Assembly (NCBI RefSeq): GCF_014863545.1
Contig: NZ_CP062260.1
Span: 1,302,001 to 1,366,000 of the forward strand
Reading direction: 5' to 3'
Length of the DNA stretch: 64,000 bases
From: Paenibacillus sp. JNUCC32
GTDB taxonomy: Bacteria; Bacillota; Bacilli; Paenibacillales; Paenibacillaceae
Shown: piece after piece, positions 63,429 to 64,000 of the stretch
How the letters are laid out: each line of letters opens with the position of its first letter
Numbering within the stretch: position 1 is the stretch's first letter
The notes under the pieces: generated by a model
Told to the model about the DNA's origin: nothing
Database searches by the model: none
The model's input: only the letters and a program-made list of their open reading frames with translations
Made by a program: the position numbers and the translations under genes

Positions 63429-64000
63429 TCAAGCTACCACCTGAACGGTGAGATACAGCACCTCCAGCAAGATGGGCGTTCCGGCCAGAAGCACATCGCC
63501 GGGAGAATATAAGGTTAGCGCCTCCGAAGTGATGGTGTAGATACGGCCTTCCTGAATCATGCCGTTGATATAAACGGTCGAGGAGCTGTTCGGACCTACC
63601 ATAATGCTCTGAAATGCCTGGTTACCGTCGTCATCCGTAAATTGTCCGGCAGATATGACGAAGGGATCATCCAGACTAACCTCGGACATCAATACGTAAA
63701 AATAGCGAAGCGTGGTCGGCAGCACGTTAATCTCCGGCACGATGACGCTTCCGGGGATTCCTTGAGGGCCTTGCGGCCCCGTGGGCCCCTGGATTCCAGC
63801 CGGCCCCTCCATACCTGGAGTGCCTGGAGCACCCTGAGGGCCTTGGGGTCCCATCGGTCCGGGAATGCCCGCCGGGCCTTCCATACCTGGAGTGCCTGGA
63901 GCACCCTGAGGGCCTTGGGGTCCCATCGGTCCGGGAATGCCCGCCGGGCCTTCCATACCTGGAGTGCCTGGAGCACCCTGAGGGCCTTGGGGTCCCATCG
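63429..64000 (-). CDS. Collagen-like repeat protein with DUF4183 C-terminus (5' end cut by window)
   Basis: The 3' part of a surface protein transcribed leftwards; the start lies beyond 64000. Within the window, Gly-X-Y repeats ([20 protein letters not shown] type) run from the right edge to about 63770. They end at [20 protein letters not shown], followed by a ~105-residue DUF4183 domain with [11 protein letters not shown] and [15 protein letters not shown]. This layout is found in exosporium and spore-surface proteins (BclA-like) of Bacillales. The repeat unit is 24 residues, perfectly repeated at DNA level. Confidence 0.88.
   Translation of the reverse strand, partial: MGPQGPQGAPGTPGMEGPAGIPGPMGPQGPQGAPGTPGMEGPAGIPGPMGPQGPQGAPGTPGMEGPAGIQGPTGPQGPQGIPGSVIVPEINVLPTTLRYFYVLMSEVSLDDPFVISAGQFTDDDGNQAFQSIMVGPNSSSTVYINGMIQEGRIYTITSEALTLYSPGDVLLAGTPILLEVLYLTVQVVA
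63810..64000 (-). repeat. 72-bp tandem repeat in the collagen-like gene
   Basis: Units start at 63810, 63882 and 63954; the first two are identical over all 72 bases and the third continues to the window edge. Each encodes 24 residues in frame, indicating recent unequal recombination or gene conversion. Confidence 0.9.

Noticed and set aside
63810..64000. Evenly spaced repeats that might suggest a CRISPR array
   Set aside because: Units are 72 bp, adjacent, in frame and encode Gly-X-Y repeats; there are no unique spacers and no cas genes.

Overview
The window looks like chromosomal DNA of a Paenibacillus-type firmicute. This rests on the moderate GC content, strong AGGAGG-type ribosome binding sites with frequent TTG/GTG starts, many two-gene sugar loci with AraC, LacI or ROK regulators, a c-di-AMP (ydaO-type) riboswitch ahead of an NlpC/P60 hydrolase, and a collagen-like DUF4183 protein of the kind found on spore surfaces. 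Species is not assignable from the sequence alone. No tRNA, rRNA, CRISPR array, phage or complete insertion sequence was seen.

Layout. 1-12.3 kb: plant-polysaccharide and sugar genes: a truncated GH51 arabinofuranosidase, a DUF6171 protein, DoxX, AraC divergent from a GH35 beta-galactosidase, a ROK repressor plus MFS sugar transporter, and a LacI - Gfo/Idh/MocA - ThuA - Gfo/Idh/MocA operon. 12.3-20 kb: miscellaneous genes: pentapeptide-repeat protein, DUF2334/FG-GAP fusion, GNAT, a membrane TlpA-like thioredoxin, and a small type VII secretion island (WXG100-headed protein, small membrane protein, DUF4176). 20-29.1 kb: L-rhamnose operon (rhaEW, rhaA, rhaB, rhaR) running straight into lutABC. 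29-34.5 kb: dienoyl-CoA-reductase-like SDR, a MurE paralogue, a soluble sugar dehydrogenase lipoprotein, and a Cys-rich regulator divergent from a 7Fe ferredoxin.

34.5-35.35 kb is a long unusual intergenic region with AT-rich low-complexity sequence and two related structured repeats. 35.35-46.4 kb is one long peptide-catabolic operon: ROK regulator, asparaginase, a five-gene Dpp/Opp-type ABC importer, M17 aminopeptidase, CutC and a ROK sugar kinase. 46.4-50.2 kb holds cell-envelope and small genes. 50.2-55.9 kb is an L-fucose operon (fucI, fucA, FGGY kinase, fucU) with a divergent AraC regulator and a cre-like CcpA site over the likely -35 box. 56-64 kb has an SGNH hydrolase, YbjQ-type protein, a Phd-antitoxin/Uma2 fusion, AraC, an orphan sugar-binding lipoprotein, a GH43 enzyme and the collagen-like protein.

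How the genes fit together. The rhamnose and fucose routes both produce L-lactaldehyde. RhaEW carries its own dehydrogenase domain giving L-lactate, and LutABC next to it can oxidise L-lactate to pyruvate, so the cluster encodes a complete route from rhamnose to central metabolites. Arabinofuranosidase, beta-galactosidase, GH43 and the deoxy-sugar operons together suggest a plant cell-wall (pectin/arabinoxylan) lifestyle.
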